A DNA stretch of 64,000 nt, from positions 1 to 64,000 of the forward strand of contig PWHJ01000088.1 in NCBI GenBank assembly GCA_003554865.1, given 5' to 3'. The stretch comes from Bacteroidota bacterium. GTDB lineage: Bacteria; Bacteroidota; Bacteroidia; Bacteroidales; PUMT01. The notes below the pieces were generated by a model. That model was given only the letters and a program-made list of their open reading frames with translations. It was not told the DNA's origin and searched no databases. A program made the translations under genes and the position numbers. Positions within the stretch are counted from its first letter, which is position 1. Each line of letters begins with the position of its first letter. Shown in pieces: positions 51,901 through 60,186 of the stretch.

Positions 51901-53013
51901 GGCGGCATCGAGTTCAGTTCCTCGGGTAATTTCGATGAACTTAAGGCGGGCACATATATGGTTGTGGTAAAAGATGATGAAGGGCTTGAATATCACGAAA
52001 GTGTCACACTGAATGATCCGGCTTCTATTGAGGCAGCTGCTGTTATAAATAATGCTTCGTGCAGCAACTTCAGTCTGGATGGCGATGATGGCGGAATTGA
52101 GCTGGAAGTTACAGGCGGATCGGGCGGGTACTCATATCTTTGGTCAAACGATGAAGTTACAAGAGATCTGAAAGATATACCTGCCGGAGATTACAGTGTT
52201 GTTATTACAGATGAAAACGAGTGTGAGGAATCATTCAGCTTTACAGTTGACTATGATAATCTGTTAGAGGCTACCCTGCCTGAGGTGATTACGATTTGTT
52301 CAGGAGAAGATGTGCAGCTTGAGCCCTCGGTTAATTCATCATCTTCCCCGGAAATATATTCATGGCTTGCATCGGATGGCCCTGACCCCGATTCGGTAAT
52401 GTCGCCGGTTGTTGCTCCTTCAGCTCCAACAAATTATTCTTTTAGGGTTGCAGATTCCAACAGGTGCTATGATGATACTGAGGTGTATGTTGATATGCAT
52501 CCCCTGCAGGGTTTATCTATAGGTAATGATACGGTGGTTTACGAGGGCAGTACTATTACGCTTGAGGCTTCAGGCGGGGAGTTTGTTGATTATAAATGGA
52601 AACCCTCAGCCGGACTTTCTGAAATCGAAGGGCATGTAGCAACAGCTATTGTGAACGAAGAAATAAGGTATTACCTGTTTGCAGAAACTGCGGAAGGATG
52701 CATTGAATCTGATTCAATACTGATTGGTGTGGCATCACCGATTGAGCCTGTTTCTGGTTTTGCACCAAACGGTGACGGAAGGAACGACTATTTTGAAATA
52801 CTCAATGCACAGGATTACCCTGATATTGTTGTAGAGGTTTACAATCGTGCCGGACAGAGGGTATTCTATTCGGAAGGTTACAGTGATGATAAAAGATGGG
52901 ATGGAACCTATAATGGCAGGGATTTGCCTATGGGAACCTATTATTATGTTATAACGCTTAATGATAAGTTTGGTACCAGACCGGTTACCGGACCGGTTAC
53001 AATAGTGAGATAG
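45955..53013 (+). CDS. giant SprB-repeat surface adhesin with type IX (type B) sorting domain
   Basis: The 2352-residue protein has a signal peptide (KRLFFIIMLSFLVSAPLYG) and about two dozen copies of an 80-90-residue SprB-type repeat, each with V-x-C-(Y/F/H)-G-x-x-(D/N)-G, G-G-(S/T) and Y-S-I/A-D-G. After a non-repeat domain (about 2090-2260) the C-terminus is the gliding-motility-associated type: APNGDGRNDYFEI, VEVYNRAGQRVFYSEGY and WDGTYNGRDLPMGTYYYVI. Such proteins are exported by the type IX system and presented at the surface. Two adjacent repeats are nearly identical at DNA level (period 246 bp). The PorP/SprF-like gene starts two bases after it. No gldK-N genes are in the window. Confidence 0.95.
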   Translation: MNKRLFFIIMLSFLVSAPLYGQFQPSVTPEPVTCFGDTDGVIHAQVTGGIAPYRFILYDDMFNELDRYEGDNSSHSFYELAPGTYYVIIRDDDNSELLYAVVGEPDELIVDVLPEPADICPDTDRQLHGQYSGGNGEPYTHLWTGSGAEYLDDNTIEAPVFNSGDIGVHDLVYRVEDHRGCFKEESVSIEVFEDITAGFTHEDVTCFNGDNGSVTIINEEGGSGSYEYMVEDSDWQETPVFEGLTAGEYDIWIRDALNPDECTVLVGTAEISQPDLLTADISHTDVTCYGGTNGAVSVESPDGGSGSYQYRVSGFDWQEEGLFEGLTAGDYVVEIRDAGDTGCVIELDGSYTVSEPDPLTADISHTNVTCYGGSDGTISVESPDGGSGSYQYRVSGFDWQEEGLFEGLIAGDYVVEICDAGDTGCVVELDGSYEVQEPSELAGSIEHEDVTLCHGYSNGWIEISSSGGWAENTGEYEYSIDGGESWSADNRFEDLPSGYYNVKVRDAGYTGCSLVIDDNYFIDQPEEITADVYWEPVSCHGGDDGLIRFDNTEGGSGMYYYTVIGYETYEQSNNVFDNLPAGTYDLRISDLIDEDCIVIIDQFFELPEADELNASVSKSDVTGCHGNDNGEIVVDQIEGGSGNYQYSADDGASWQEDNNFTNLTAGEYPVWIRDADVPGCTKFLENVEITEPEELQAGFEVNDVSCFGGSDASILITDPQGGSGSYEFSADGSTWQEEQEITSLEEGEYTVLMRDMNFPVCEIVLGSATIDQPEEISVDIPEVSGNNCHGSNDGIIEAIASGGTPGYIYSLYEGGELIATSEPEHPEPAVFEDLYAADNYRIVVTDSRGCDPAEVSGIVVAEPDELVISSVDVEHIDCYGSETGKITISASGGTGNIKYSVNGVDFYDNGGVFENLPAGVYDIKVKDENDCITEHGNVEVTQPGRLSADITVSDITCHGAENGRIEISNTGGGSTPGNYEYSIDGSNWIDDPLFENLTFGTYNVFIRDADVPGCFVELDESPVEVAEPEVLEMEVNVTHVDCHGNSSGMIEIFAEGGNENYEYRLDGGEWQETPVFEDLPSGEYLVETRDKMDCSVSEMVEITEPDDLNIFNIGVNNESCFEAEDGRVTITPEGGTPAYLYSIDGGETFQEDSVFTDLAPGFYDVRVMDYKGCVVDADIPARIRAANEIVFDKIDVDHISCYGAGDGELDVEASGGEPSLQYSIDNESWQDNGNFSDLDGDIYTLWVRDIRDCTVSEELQVDEPDSVTIDIAVDDIDCFGAGNGVVYASAEGGSGDYTYSLFEAETDMVAAPEQISSGEVEFGELEPGDYYVIAVDENGCASGESAIVTVGEPEELIISLLEAEDISCYGADDGTITITAEGGTGELIYSADGGESFNSNGGEFTGLPAGTYNIVVTDEKGCEKEYPDPVEIIEPAEIELISSDISPAECHGSQTGSIRVTADGGTGELEYSLDNDSYQVDGDFENISGGDYTLYVRDENECIKLFDLSVPQPDELVLSSEVLNTECGGIESDPKIRASATGGTAPYVITLYLEGDQQASFENIDEDETVYFEALSEEETGYEVVVHDDAGCPPVSSGMLSTEIPDQLEAGLLSVLHLECHGVNEGGLEASITGGTTPYYVQLYMDGVPAGDPVESDGTVIFEELAAGTYSISVTDVNGCGPFEIQDIEVDEPDQLLFGDFNLDHNTCIGDSAGIIETEAFGGTQSYVFTLLDNENEPVEGYEPLVSDRGAVFEDLPAGTYRIRLTDENSCGPVISSDKEIEDPEPLDVQVDKTDILCYGQENGSITMLVEEGGGTLEYSIDGGFTFHDNEGVFENLGQGSYEIVVLDSDGCTQKAGTFEITEPQQLDFVNVETEDIITGSGDDNGVVTVEVAGGVEPYTYSIDDGTTWQDENVFDTLSAGEHNIIVRDDNECTGETTAEIREVTGIDASVSASDPTCNGYNNGAINVEGELGTEPYEYSIDGGIEFSSSGNFDELKAGTYMVVVKDDEGLEYHESVTLNDPASIEAAAVINNASCSNFSLDGDDGGIELEVTGGSGGYSYLWSNDEVTRDLKDIPAGDYSVVITDENECEESFSFTVDYDNLLEATLPEVITICSGEDVQLEPSVNSSSSPEIYSWLASDGPDPDSVMSPVVAPSAPTNYSFRVADSNRCYDDTEVYVDMHPLQGLSIGNDTVVYEGSTITLEASGGEFVDYKWKPSAGLSEIEGHVATAIVNEEIRYYLFAETAEGCIESDSILIGVASPIEPVSGFAPNGDGRNDYFEILNAQDYPDIVVEVYNRAGQRVFYSEGYSDDKRWDGTYNGRDLPMGTYYYVITLNDKFGTRPVTGPVTIVR
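46789..47280 (+). repeat. recent tandem duplication of a 246-bp adhesin repeat unit
   Basis: The unit starting GCAGATATTT at 46789 recurs at 47035 with few differences (for example CTCATACTGATG against CCCATACAAATG, CCGTG against CTGTG). Other repeats of the gene are much more diverged, so this 82-codon duplication is the newest. Confidence 0.85.
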
Positions 53014-53015
53014 CC

Positions 53016-54008
53016 ATGGAGAAAAATAAAACATTTAATTACCGGTCAAGGACCGGGAACTGGACCCCAGGTAAAAGATTTATATGGGCGGGTAAGAGGT
53101 TTTTCTCGCCCTTAATAATTGTTGTGATAGTGTTTGTGGCACAAGCAAAATTAAATGCTCAGCAGCTTCCCATTTATACACAGTTCATGTTTAACTCTTT
53201 CGTTTTCAATCCTGCAGTGGCCGGAACTCATAATTATTATCAGGTAAGGCTCAACAGCAGGTTTCAGTGGGTTGGCATAACAGATGCACCCCATACCAAC
53301 AGTCTGAGTGTGTACGGGCCTCATAAAGAAAGAGAAATGGGTTTCGGAGGGCATGTCTACAACGATGTCACTGGTCCAACGAGCCGCAATGGTTTGTACG
53401 GCTCCTATGCCTATAACTTAAATGTTAATGACAGGATGAGACTCTCTCTGGGAGTTTCTGCCGGTGTGATACAAAGCAAGGTAGATGGTACCAGGATAAC
53501 GCTTTTAGACCCGTCTGATCCTACGTTTCAGAATGCGGTATCATCCGATTTCTCTCCTGATGCCACACTTGGAGTTTATCTCTATGCTTCAAATTTCCAT
53601 GTTGGGTTTTCTGCTCATCAGCTTTTCGGGAATACAATTAAATTGTTTGAGGAAGATGGTGATGATAATACCGGTCTGAATAAATTGAAGACTCATTTTT
53701 ACCTTACAGGAGGATACCGCTATTATCTGAATTTAGATTTTGCCTTTGAGCCTTCAGTAATAGTTCGCGGATCTATGCCGGCACCTGTTCAGGTTGATTT
53801 TTGCCTCAAGGCTCTTTACAGAAACATGCTGTGGCTTGGTTTTGCTTACCGCTCGCAGGATGCGGGATCTTTCCTTGTTGGGTATACCCACGATGATAAG
53901 TTCCATTTCGGGTATTCATACGATATGAGCCTCTCACCTATGAGACATCATAACACCGGCTCACATGAATTATTCCTTGGTATGCGCTTCGATGCAATTA
54001 AAGATTAA
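53016..54008 (+). CDS. PorP/SprF-family outer-membrane protein, type IX partner
   Basis: The 330-residue protein belongs to the PorP/SprF family that anchors or exports a cognate type B CTD adhesin. Landmarks are QQLPIYTQFMFNSFVFNPAVAGT, FQWVGITDAPHTNSLSVYGP, the glycine-rich FGGHVYNDVTGPTSRNGLYGSYAYNL, and AHQLFGN. The signal peptide is preceded by about 25 extra residues; a shorter internal start is not visible. The gene is almost fused to the adhesin gene, two bases apart, a common pairing in Bacteroidota (sprB-sprF). Confidence 0.92.
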   Translation: MEKNKTFNYRSRTGNWTPGKRFIWAGKRFFSPLIIVVIVFVAQAKLNAQQLPIYTQFMFNSFVFNPAVAGTHNYYQVRLNSRFQWVGITDAPHTNSLSVYGPHKEREMGFGGHVYNDVTGPTSRNGLYGSYAYNLNVNDRMRLSLGVSAGVIQSKVDGTRITLLDPSDPTFQNAVSSDFSPDATLGVYLYASNFHVGFSAHQLFGNTIKLFEEDGDDNTGLNKLKTHFYLTGGYRYYLNLDFAFEPSVIVRGSMPAPVQVDFCLKALYRNMLWLGFAYRSQDAGSFLVGYTHDDKFHFGYSYDMSLSPMRHHNTGSHELFLGMRFDAIKD

Positions 54009-54053
54009 GTCTTTACGCCGGCGTGAGAAATAGTAACCCAAGATTGCCGTGAT

Positions 54054-55097
54054 TCATTTAAACCTGTCAATTACCTTAACTCCACTCCCCTCGAACTTGT
54101 TCATATTAACAAGCTCATTCAGCGACTCCTCCAGGCTTATGGTTTTTCCAATCAGTTTTTCCGGGGCAAGCCTGCCTGAGCTTACCATAGCAAGTACCGA
54201 TGGGTATCTGTGTGCTTGCATTCCATGGCTTCCCAATATTTCCAGCTCACCGGCAATGACCTGGTCCATTGGCACTGCCGGGCAACTGTCGCTTCCTTTC
54301 ATTAGACCGATTTGAACATGCTTGCCGCGTTTTCTGAGGCTTGCTATTGAGTTGAAACATGTTTCGGAGCTGCCAAGTGCATCGATTGATAAATGCACTC
54401 CGCCACCGGTTATATCTTTTATATTTTCTGTAACGTTTTGTACATTTTTCGCATTGATGGTAGCTGAAGCTCCTACTGATCTGGCAAATTCAAGCTTGTC
54501 ATCGCCTGTGTCAACTGCAACGACATTTGCTCCTGCCGAATCTGCTATCATAATGGCTGACAATCCGACTCCTCCGCAGCCATGAACGGCCACCCATTGC
54601 CCGGGAAGTACACGCCCCTGATCCACTACAGCCCTGAAAGATGTAATGAACCGGCATCCAAGGCTTGCTGCTGTAACAAAGTTTATTTCACCGGGCAATT
54701 TGACAAGGTTGGTGTCTGCATACTGAATGGCAACATATTCAGCAAATGATCCCCAGTGTGTGAAACCCGGCTGGAATTGATGATCGCAAACCTGATGGTT
54801 GCCGCAAGAGCATTCAGGGCAGGTGCCGCAGCCACAAACAAATGGCAATGTTACCCTGTCTCCCTCTTTCCAATGAGTTACATCTTTTCCCTTTGCCACT
54901 ACAAATCCTGCAAGTTCGTGTCCGGGAACATGGGGCGGGGTAATATCCGGATCATGTCCCATCCATCCGTGCCAGTCGCTTCGGCAAAGACCGGTAGCTT
55001 TAACCTCTATCACTACACCGTTTGGTGCAGGGTAAGGGTCTGGCAAATCTTCTATGGCGAGGGGTTTCCCAAAGTCATTGTATATTGCTGCTTTCAT
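54054..55097 (-). CDS. zinc-dependent alcohol dehydrogenase
   Basis: The 347-residue product is a medium-chain dehydrogenase/reductase. Catalytic zinc ligands are in [12 protein letters not shown] and [10 protein letters not shown], the four-Cys structural zinc site is [17 protein letters not shown], and the NAD(P)-binding loop is [14 protein letters not shown], followed by the acidic [14 protein letters not shown], favouring NAD. Start: ATG 55097 ([10 protein letters not shown]); an extension to 55109 is TTG-based. The substrate is unknown; the family covers alcohols and polyols. Its upstream region is the dispersed-repeat copy C, which may supply its promoter. Confidence 0.92.
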   Translation of the reverse strand: MKAAIYNDFGKPLAIEDLPDPYPAPNGVVIEVKATGLCRSDWHGWMGHDPDITPPHVPGHELAGFVVAKGKDVTHWKEGDRVTLPFVCGCGTCPECSCGNHQVCDHQFQPGFTHWGSFAEYVAIQYADTNLVKLPGEINFVTAASLGCRFITSFRAVVDQGRVLPGQWVAVHGCGGVGLSAIMIADSAGANVVAVDTGDDKLEFARSVGASATINAKNVQNVTENIKDITGGGVHLSIDALGSSETCFNSIASLRKRGKHVQIGLMKGSDSCPAVPMDQVIAGELEILGSHGMQAHRYPSVLAMVSSGRLAPEKLIGKTISLEESLNELVNMNKFEGSGVKVIDRFK

Positions 55098-55100
55098 GCG

Positions 55101-55232
55101 TACAAACAAAGTTAATTAAACTAATTTTCAATAAGTTATTATAGTATGTCAATTAAGTTCATCTCTTTTGGTCGCATGGCCCCCCATGTTTGTTCATTTT
55201 ATTTTGTCTGCCAAAGGCTGATGGGGGTTCAT
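55101..55232 (-). repeat. dispersed repeat copy C with promoter-like tail
   Basis: Minus strand: AGGAGGT (55239-55245), six bases, then the ORF at 55232-55194, then ATGAACAAACATGGGG and the tail TTGACATACTATAATAACTT ... TTTAATTAACTTTG, ending at TTTGTACGC immediately before the dehydrogenase ATG. TTG (55129-55131), 18 bases, TTTGTTTG (55103-55110), or the exact TAACTTTG at 55107-55114, may act as promoter. Confidence 0.75.
55194..55232 (-). CDS. 12-codon ORF MNPHQPLADKIK of repeat copy C
   Basis: ATG AAC CCC ... ATA AAA TGA reads MNPHQPLADKIK, preceded at six bases by a clear AGGAGGT. Its stop overlaps a second ATG (AATGA) that opens MNKHGGPCDQKR. The strong ribosome site and conserved frame suggest translation, but peptide evidence is needed. 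Confidence 0.4.
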   Translation of the reverse strand: MNPHQPLADKIK

Positions 55233-55245
55233 AGTAATACCTCCT

Positions 55246-55605
55246 GATTAAAACGAAAAAAGGATTTGTTTAACTTTAAAATATCAAGTGTGTTTAGTTT
55301 ATAAAACTAAAAAAATATTAAATACAGTCAAATAATAAAATGTGACGTCAGGGGATTTTAAGTTTTGTTTGATAATTGACAAAAAGCTTTAGGGGTGATT
55401 GATGCTGCCCTTGAGCTGCTTATCGCACCGGTTTTATTTTTTTAATCTAAATAAGCTTTGAAAAACAGACAACCAGTACAATATAAAAAAAAAAAATGTG
55501 TTATTGTATTTGCAGTTTACCCCGCTCAGACCCGGCACAGAAGGGGTTTTTGAGTTAAAATATATTAAAGAACCCCCATAAGCTAAAGCTCACAAAATTC
55601 TACGC
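55246..55605. other. AT-rich intergenic region of 360 bases
   Basis: It holds no gene. TTTAGTTTATAAAACTAAA (55293-55311) is a perfect 8-bp inverted repeat around ATA. GAACCCCCATAAGCTAAAGC (55571-55590) resembles the start of the dispersed repeat (GAACCCCCATCAGCC), and both that sequence and repeat copy A end with CGCATGAAG, here at the ATG of the hydrolase gene. Confidence 0.4.
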
Positions 55606-57603
55606 ATGAAGGAAATAAGTGTTTTTGAAAATGTCTGGATTCCAATGAGTGACGGGACAAACCTCGCTGCAAAAATATGGCTGCCAAAAGATGCGGAAAA
55701 GAACCCGGTGCCAGGCATTCTTGAATATATCCCTTACAGGAAACGTGATTTGAAAGCAACCAGAGATCACAGGCTTCACGGTTATTTTGCACGTTGCGGT
55801 TATGCCGGCATACGTGTTGATCTAAGGGGAAGTGGTGATTCCGAGGGAGTTCTTTGCGATGAGTATCTGCAGCAGGAGCTGGATGACGGGGTTGAGGTGA
55901 TCAAGTGGATAGCTTCACAGGGATGGTGTGACGGGAAGGTTGGAATGATTGGCATATCATGGGGCGGGTTTAACGGCTTGCAGCTTGCATCTTTTGGACT
56001 TCCTGAACTGAGAGCGGTTATTACCGTTGCTTCATCGGATGACAGGTATTCAGATGATGTCCATTATATGGGGGGATGCCTCCTCTCTGACAACCTTTCG
56101 TGGGCTTCTGTCATGTTTGCCAGTAACAGTTGTCCGCCCGACCCCGAAATTGTGGGTTCCAAGTGGAAGGAGATGTGGCTTGAGCGTTTGAGTGGAAGCG
56201 GGTTATGGCTCAGCAAGTGGCTTAAACATCAAAGGCGTGATAATTACTGGAAACATGGTTCGGTATGCGAAAATTACGATGCGGTAAAGTGTCCTGTTAT
56301 GGCTGTAAGCGGCTGGGCTGACGGTTATACCAATACCGTATTCAGGCTATTGGAAAATCTAAAGGTTCCCCGCAAAGGGATAGTGGGAGCATTCGGCCAT
56401 AAATATCCTCATCTGGGAGGCCCCGGGCCTGCTATTGATTTCCTCAGGGTGGCCGTCAGATGGTGGGATCAGTGGCTAAAGGGAATAGACAACGGGGTTA
56501 AGGATGAACCAATGCTTACTCTTTGGATGCAGGACTCAGTTTCTCCTCTTTCCTCAAGGCGTCCGGGCAGATGGATTGCCGAAAAATCATGGCCTTCGCC
56601 TCTTGTCAGGGAAGAGGTTTTCCCTCTTTATACCGTTAAAACCGGGTTCATGGATAAGGGGTCGAAGCAAAGCGATGGGCTTAGCGTACAAAGTCCATTG
56701 AGCGTTGGTTTGTTCGCGGGCAAATGGTGCTCATATTCTGAATCGACTGATCTGCCGAGTGATCAGCGGGAGGAAGACGGCGGGGCATTGGTGTTTGACA
56801 GTTTGCCGCTTCAGGAGGATTATGAAATACTGGGGAGGCCTTCACTGAAGTTGAAGCTGAAATCAAACAAACCGGTGGCAATGGTTGCAGTACGCATATC
56901 TGATGTGGCACCTGATGACAGGTCGACAAGGGTAACTTATGGGTTACTTAACCTGACTCATCGTGAATGCCATGAATATCCCACAGAATTGGAGCCCGGC
57001 AGAGTGTACGAGGTAACCGTACCTTTGAATTATATAGCACAGAGGTTCCCTGCAGGCCACAGGATGCGCGTTTCAGTTTCATCTTCTTACTGGCCTCTTG
57101 TCTGGCCTTCACCTGAACCGGCCATGCTCACAATATATCCATCTGAAAGCCGGCTTATTCTTCCAAAACGGGTTGCGGGAGAACGCGATACTACTTCAAG
57201 GATCCTTGAAAAACCCGAAGCCCTGGGAGAACTGGATACCGAACTACTGGTCCCTGCACACAGAGAGTGGAAGGTTGAACACAACCTGGCAACAAATGAG
57301 GTTGCTTTGAATGTTGTCAACAACGATCCCCGCTACCGTCTTAATCATATTAACCTTGAACTGAGAAAGGATGTAACCGAAAGATATTCATACAGCAATA
57401 ATGATTACGAAACTGTGAAAGGAAAAGTGGAGAGCATAAGGGAATTCAGGCGAGACGGGTGGATTGTCAAAACATCTACCCGAACAGTACTGACATCCAC
57501 ACGCACCCATTTTCTGATAAGTGCAACCCTTGATGCTTACGAAGGCGATGTGAGGGTTTTCAGTGAATCTTACAATGAGACAATTCCAAGAGATATGATG
57601 TAG
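55606..57603 (+). CDS. CocE/NonD-family alpha/beta hydrolase (X-Pro peptidase-like)
   Basis: The 665-residue enzyme belongs to the S15/CocE group. Conserved elements are VWIPMSDGTNLAAKIWLP, ILEYIPYRKRD, RVDLRGSGDSEG, the nucleophile loop IGISWGGFNGLQLA, VSGWADGY with the Asp, and the His in GAFGHKYPHLGG. The C-terminal jelly-roll domain (PLNYIAQRFPAGHRMRVSVSSSYWP) is complete. It acts on an ester or a peptide; no signal peptide is present, so it is cytoplasmic. It forms a pair with the ATP-grasp gene 24 bases later. Confidence 0.9.
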   Translation: MKEISVFENVWIPMSDGTNLAAKIWLPKDAEKNPVPGILEYIPYRKRDLKATRDHRLHGYFARCGYAGIRVDLRGSGDSEGVLCDEYLQQELDDGVEVIKWIASQGWCDGKVGMIGISWGGFNGLQLASFGLPELRAVITVASSDDRYSDDVHYMGGCLLSDNLSWASVMFASNSCPPDPEIVGSKWKEMWLERLSGSGLWLSKWLKHQRRDNYWKHGSVCENYDAVKCPVMAVSGWADGYTNTVFRLLENLKVPRKGIVGAFGHKYPHLGGPGPAIDFLRVAVRWWDQWLKGIDNGVKDEPMLTLWMQDSVSPLSSRRPGRWIAEKSWPSPLVREEVFPLYTVKTGFMDKGSKQSDGLSVQSPLSVGLFAGKWCSYSESTDLPSDQREEDGGALVFDSLPLQEDYEILGRPSLKLKLKSNKPVAMVAVRISDVAPDDRSTRVTYGLLNLTHRECHEYPTELEPGRVYEVTVPLNYIAQRFPAGHRMRVSVSSSYWPLVWPSPEPAMLTIYPSESRLILPKRVAGERDTTSRILEKPEALGELDTELLVPAHREWKVEHNLATNEVALNVVNNDPRYRLNHINLELRKDVTERYSYSNNDYETVKGKVESIREFRRDGWIVKTSTRTVLTSTRTHFLISATLDAYEGDVRVFSESYNETIPRDMM

Positions 57604-57627
57604 AATTTTTAATAAAAACAGAATTTA

Positions 57628-58923
57628 ATGGAGCAGAAAAAAAATGTTTTTGTTTTAGGCCTTGAAGAATTTAACCTTGCCAAATTGAACAGGTTGCCTG
57701 AAGCAAGGGAATGCAGGTTTTTGCCTGCATTGAAATTCTCAGAAATAAGGGGAGTGGAAAATATTAGTATTAAAGAGCTTCTTGATCTGATCGATGAAAG
57801 GATAAGGGATGCCGGCAGTATAGATGCAATTGTTTCCTACTGGGATTTTCCCGGAACAATACTGGTTCCAATTGTAGCAAAAAAGTACGGTCTTTTCGGT
57901 CCTTCTCTTGAGAGTATTCTTAAGTGTGAGCATAAATACTGGAGCCGGCTGGAACAGCAAAAGGTGATCCCCGGCAATATACCTCATTTTAAGGCTTTTG
58001 ACCCTTTCGATGAAGATTCTTATGAGCAAATTAACTTTATGCCTCCCTTCTGGATAAAACCAATAAAATCGTTCCATTCTTTCCTTGCCTACAGGGTAAA
58101 TGATCCTTCCCATTTCAGCGAGTGCAACAGAGAAGTTTGTGAACATATAAATTATATAAGCGAACCTTTCAGCTACATTTTGAGAGAATATGTGGCGGCA
58201 AGGGAGTTTGGACAAATGAAAGAGAGTATGATAGCCGAAACAATGATTGCCGGTCATCAGTGTACTGTGGAAGGTTATTCTTTCGGCAATGAAGTAGTGG
58301 TATACGGTATAGTTGATTCTGTAAGGGAAGAGGACCGCTCTTCTTTTTCAAGGTATGAATACCCCTCATCTCTTCCCCAGGAGATACAATTCAGAATGGT
58401 TGACCTTGCAAGGCGGGTTATAGAAGAAATCGGACTGGAAAATTCTGCCTTTAATATTGAATTTTTCTACAACGAGACTGCCAATCAAATTTATCTGCTT
58501 GAGATAAACCCCAGAATATCACAAGCCCATACTGATCTGTTTGAAAAGGTTCACGGGGTATCTCATCACCAGATTATGCTTAATCTGGCACTGAACCGGC
58601 GCCCCAAATCACTTACATATAACGGCGATTTCAGGGTTGCCGCCCATTTTATGCTCAGAACTTTCCATCCGGGTTTTGTTCTAAGTGCCCCTTTAAATCA
58701 GGAAATTGAGCACCTTAAGACAAAATACCCGGAGCTGGAGGTACAGGTAAATGTAAAAGAGGGTATGGATCTGAATGAAATGGGGATGCATCATCTTGAC
58801 AGCTACAGTTTCATTTTGGCAAATGTTTTTCTGGGGGGAAGGAACAGGGATGAGCTTCTTGAAAAGTACAATGATGTAACAGATCACCTTAATTTCAAGG
58901 TAGAGAGTTTTATAAAGGTGTGA
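57628..58923 (+). CDS. ATP-grasp superfamily ligase
   Basis: The 431-residue protein has an N-terminal pre-ATP-grasp segment (VFVLGLEEFNLAKL, DAIVSYWDFPGTILVPIVAKKYGL), the conserved GPSLESILKCEHKYWSRLEQQ, a P-loop-like MPPFWIKPIKSFHSFLAYRV and the C-terminal metal/ATP core SAFNIEFFYNETANQIYLLEINPRISQAHTDLF, which matches the E-x-N-x-R pattern of the family. Such enzymes join a carboxylate to an amine using ATP. Next to a peptidase-like hydrolase, it may make a dipeptide-like or peptide-conjugated product. No precise family is recognised. Confidence 0.75.
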   Translation: MEQKKNVFVLGLEEFNLAKLNRLPEARECRFLPALKFSEIRGVENISIKELLDLIDERIRDAGSIDAIVSYWDFPGTILVPIVAKKYGLFGPSLESILKCEHKYWSRLEQQKVIPGNIPHFKAFDPFDEDSYEQINFMPPFWIKPIKSFHSFLAYRVNDPSHFSECNREVCEHINYISEPFSYILREYVAAREFGQMKESMIAETMIAGHQCTVEGYSFGNEVVVYGIVDSVREEDRSSFSRYEYPSSLPQEIQFRMVDLARRVIEEIGLENSAFNIEFFYNETANQIYLLEINPRISQAHTDLFEKVHGVSHHQIMLNLALNRRPKSLTYNGDFRVAAHFMLRTFHPGFVLSAPLNQEIEHLKTKYPELEVQVNVKEGMDLNEMGMHHLDSYSFILANVFLGGRNRDELLEKYNDVTDHLNFKVESFIKV

Positions 58924-58930
58924 AAAGCTT

Positions 58931-58938
58931 TATATTTG
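58931..58938 (+). promoter_or_regulatory. -7 promoter element for nfo
   Basis: TATATTTG is an exact TAnnTTTG match, eight bases after the preceding stop and 50 bases before the endonuclease ATG. Confidence 0.4.
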
Positions 58939-58988
58939 CAGGTATGAGCCCGTGAGTTTTTTGACAGGCAAAATAATATAATATATAT

Positions 58989-59831
58989 ATGAAGTATGTG
59001 GGAGCACATGTGAGTGCAGCCGGAGGGGTTGAAAATGCCCCCCTGAATGCACACAAAATAGGTGCAAAGGCTTTTGCACTTTTTACCAAAAACCAGCGTC
59101 AGTGGACTGCCAAACCCCTTAGTGAAAAGAGTATTAAAAGGTTCAGGGAAAATTGCGAACAATATGGTTTCAAGCCTTTTCAGATATTGCCTCACGACAG
59201 CTACCTTATAAACCTTGGTCACCCGCAAAAAGAGGCTTTGGAAAAGTCCAGGGCTGCGTTTTTAGAAGAGATGCAAAGATGCGAGCAATTGGGACTGGAC
59301 AGGCTTAATTTTCACCCGGGCAGCCACTTGAACCGGACAGACGAAGAAACCTGCCTTAAAACCATGGCAGAATCTGTTAATTTAGCGCTTGAAAAAACCC
59401 GGAGTGTAACAGCTGTTATTGAAAATACGGCCGGACAGGGAACGAATCTCGGATATTCCTTCGAGCAGATAAGGTTTATAATTGACAATATTCAGGACAA
59501 GGAACGTGTGGGGGTTTGCATTGATACTGCCCATGCATATTCTGCCGGTTATGACTTAAAGACAACCTCAGGCTATGAAAAGACTTTTGAGGATTTTGAA
59601 AAAATAATCGGTTTCAAACTGCTTAAGGGTATGCATATAAATGACTCCAGAAAGGATTTTGCTTCGCGTGTTGACAGACATGATATGATAGGAGAGGGAA
59701 CTCTGGGAAAAGATGTTTTTGTAAGAATAATGAATGACCAGCGTTTTGACAATATTCCTGTAATACTGGAAACGCCCGATCCTGACAAATGGAGCGAGGA
59801 AATTGCATTTCTTTACGGATCGGTAAAATAA
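58989..59831 (+). CDS. nfo: endonuclease IV
   Basis: Endonuclease IV cuts DNA at abasic sites and 3'-blocked ends in base-excision repair. The 280-residue TIM-barrel protein carries the metal ligands in order: [84 protein letters not shown] and [10 protein letters not shown]. It is normal in length and lies alone, downstream of a -7 element. Confidence 0.97.
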   Translation: MKYVGAHVSAAGGVENAPLNAHKIGAKAFALFTKNQRQWTAKPLSEKSIKRFRENCEQYGFKPFQILPHDSYLINLGHPQKEALEKSRAAFLEEMQRCEQLGLDRLNFHPGSHLNRTDEETCLKTMAESVNLALEKTRSVTAVIENTAGQGTNLGYSFEQIRFIIDNIQDKERVGVCIDTAHAYSAGYDLKTTSGYEKTFEDFEKIIGFKLLKGMHINDSRKDFASRVDRHDMIGEGTLGKDVFVRIMNDQRFDNIPVILETPDPDKWSEEIAFLYGSVK

Positions 59832-60186
59832 TCAGCCCACCCCAACTTTTTTAACATTTTTTTTAAAAAAAAAGTATTTTAAAATATGCCGGTTTGATAA
59901 ATATTTTATATTTGTCAAATAAAGTATGTCTGGCCAGTTGGTTTATCGGGTAGTTTAACAATTTTTTTGAAAAGAGTTAGCAAGGGGGTGATTACAACTT
60001 AATTTTTCAGGCAGATATAAAAATTTTTATATACTAAAATAACTGCATAAGAACGTTGATAAAAAGATGGTTTTCTTAAAGATCAGGAAAAGGCGGCTAA
60101 TATTTATTTAAGTATTATGAGATAAAACTTTTTTTAAAATTAAGAGAATATATAAGTTTAATGTCAAACCAATTTATTAAAGACCA
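59832..60186 (+). other. intergenic region of 355 bases with promoter element
   Basis: No gene is seen. A TATATTTG box at 59907-59914 exactly matches TAnnTTTG, 272 bases before the next gene, so a long leader or a small RNA could start near 59922. No clear terminator is visible inside. Confidence 0.35.

Noticed and set aside
55500-55545. CCCC ... GGGGTTTTT as a terminator before the hydrolase gene
   Set aside because: The stem is only four pairs around a loop of some 20 bases and no transcript would be expected to end there.
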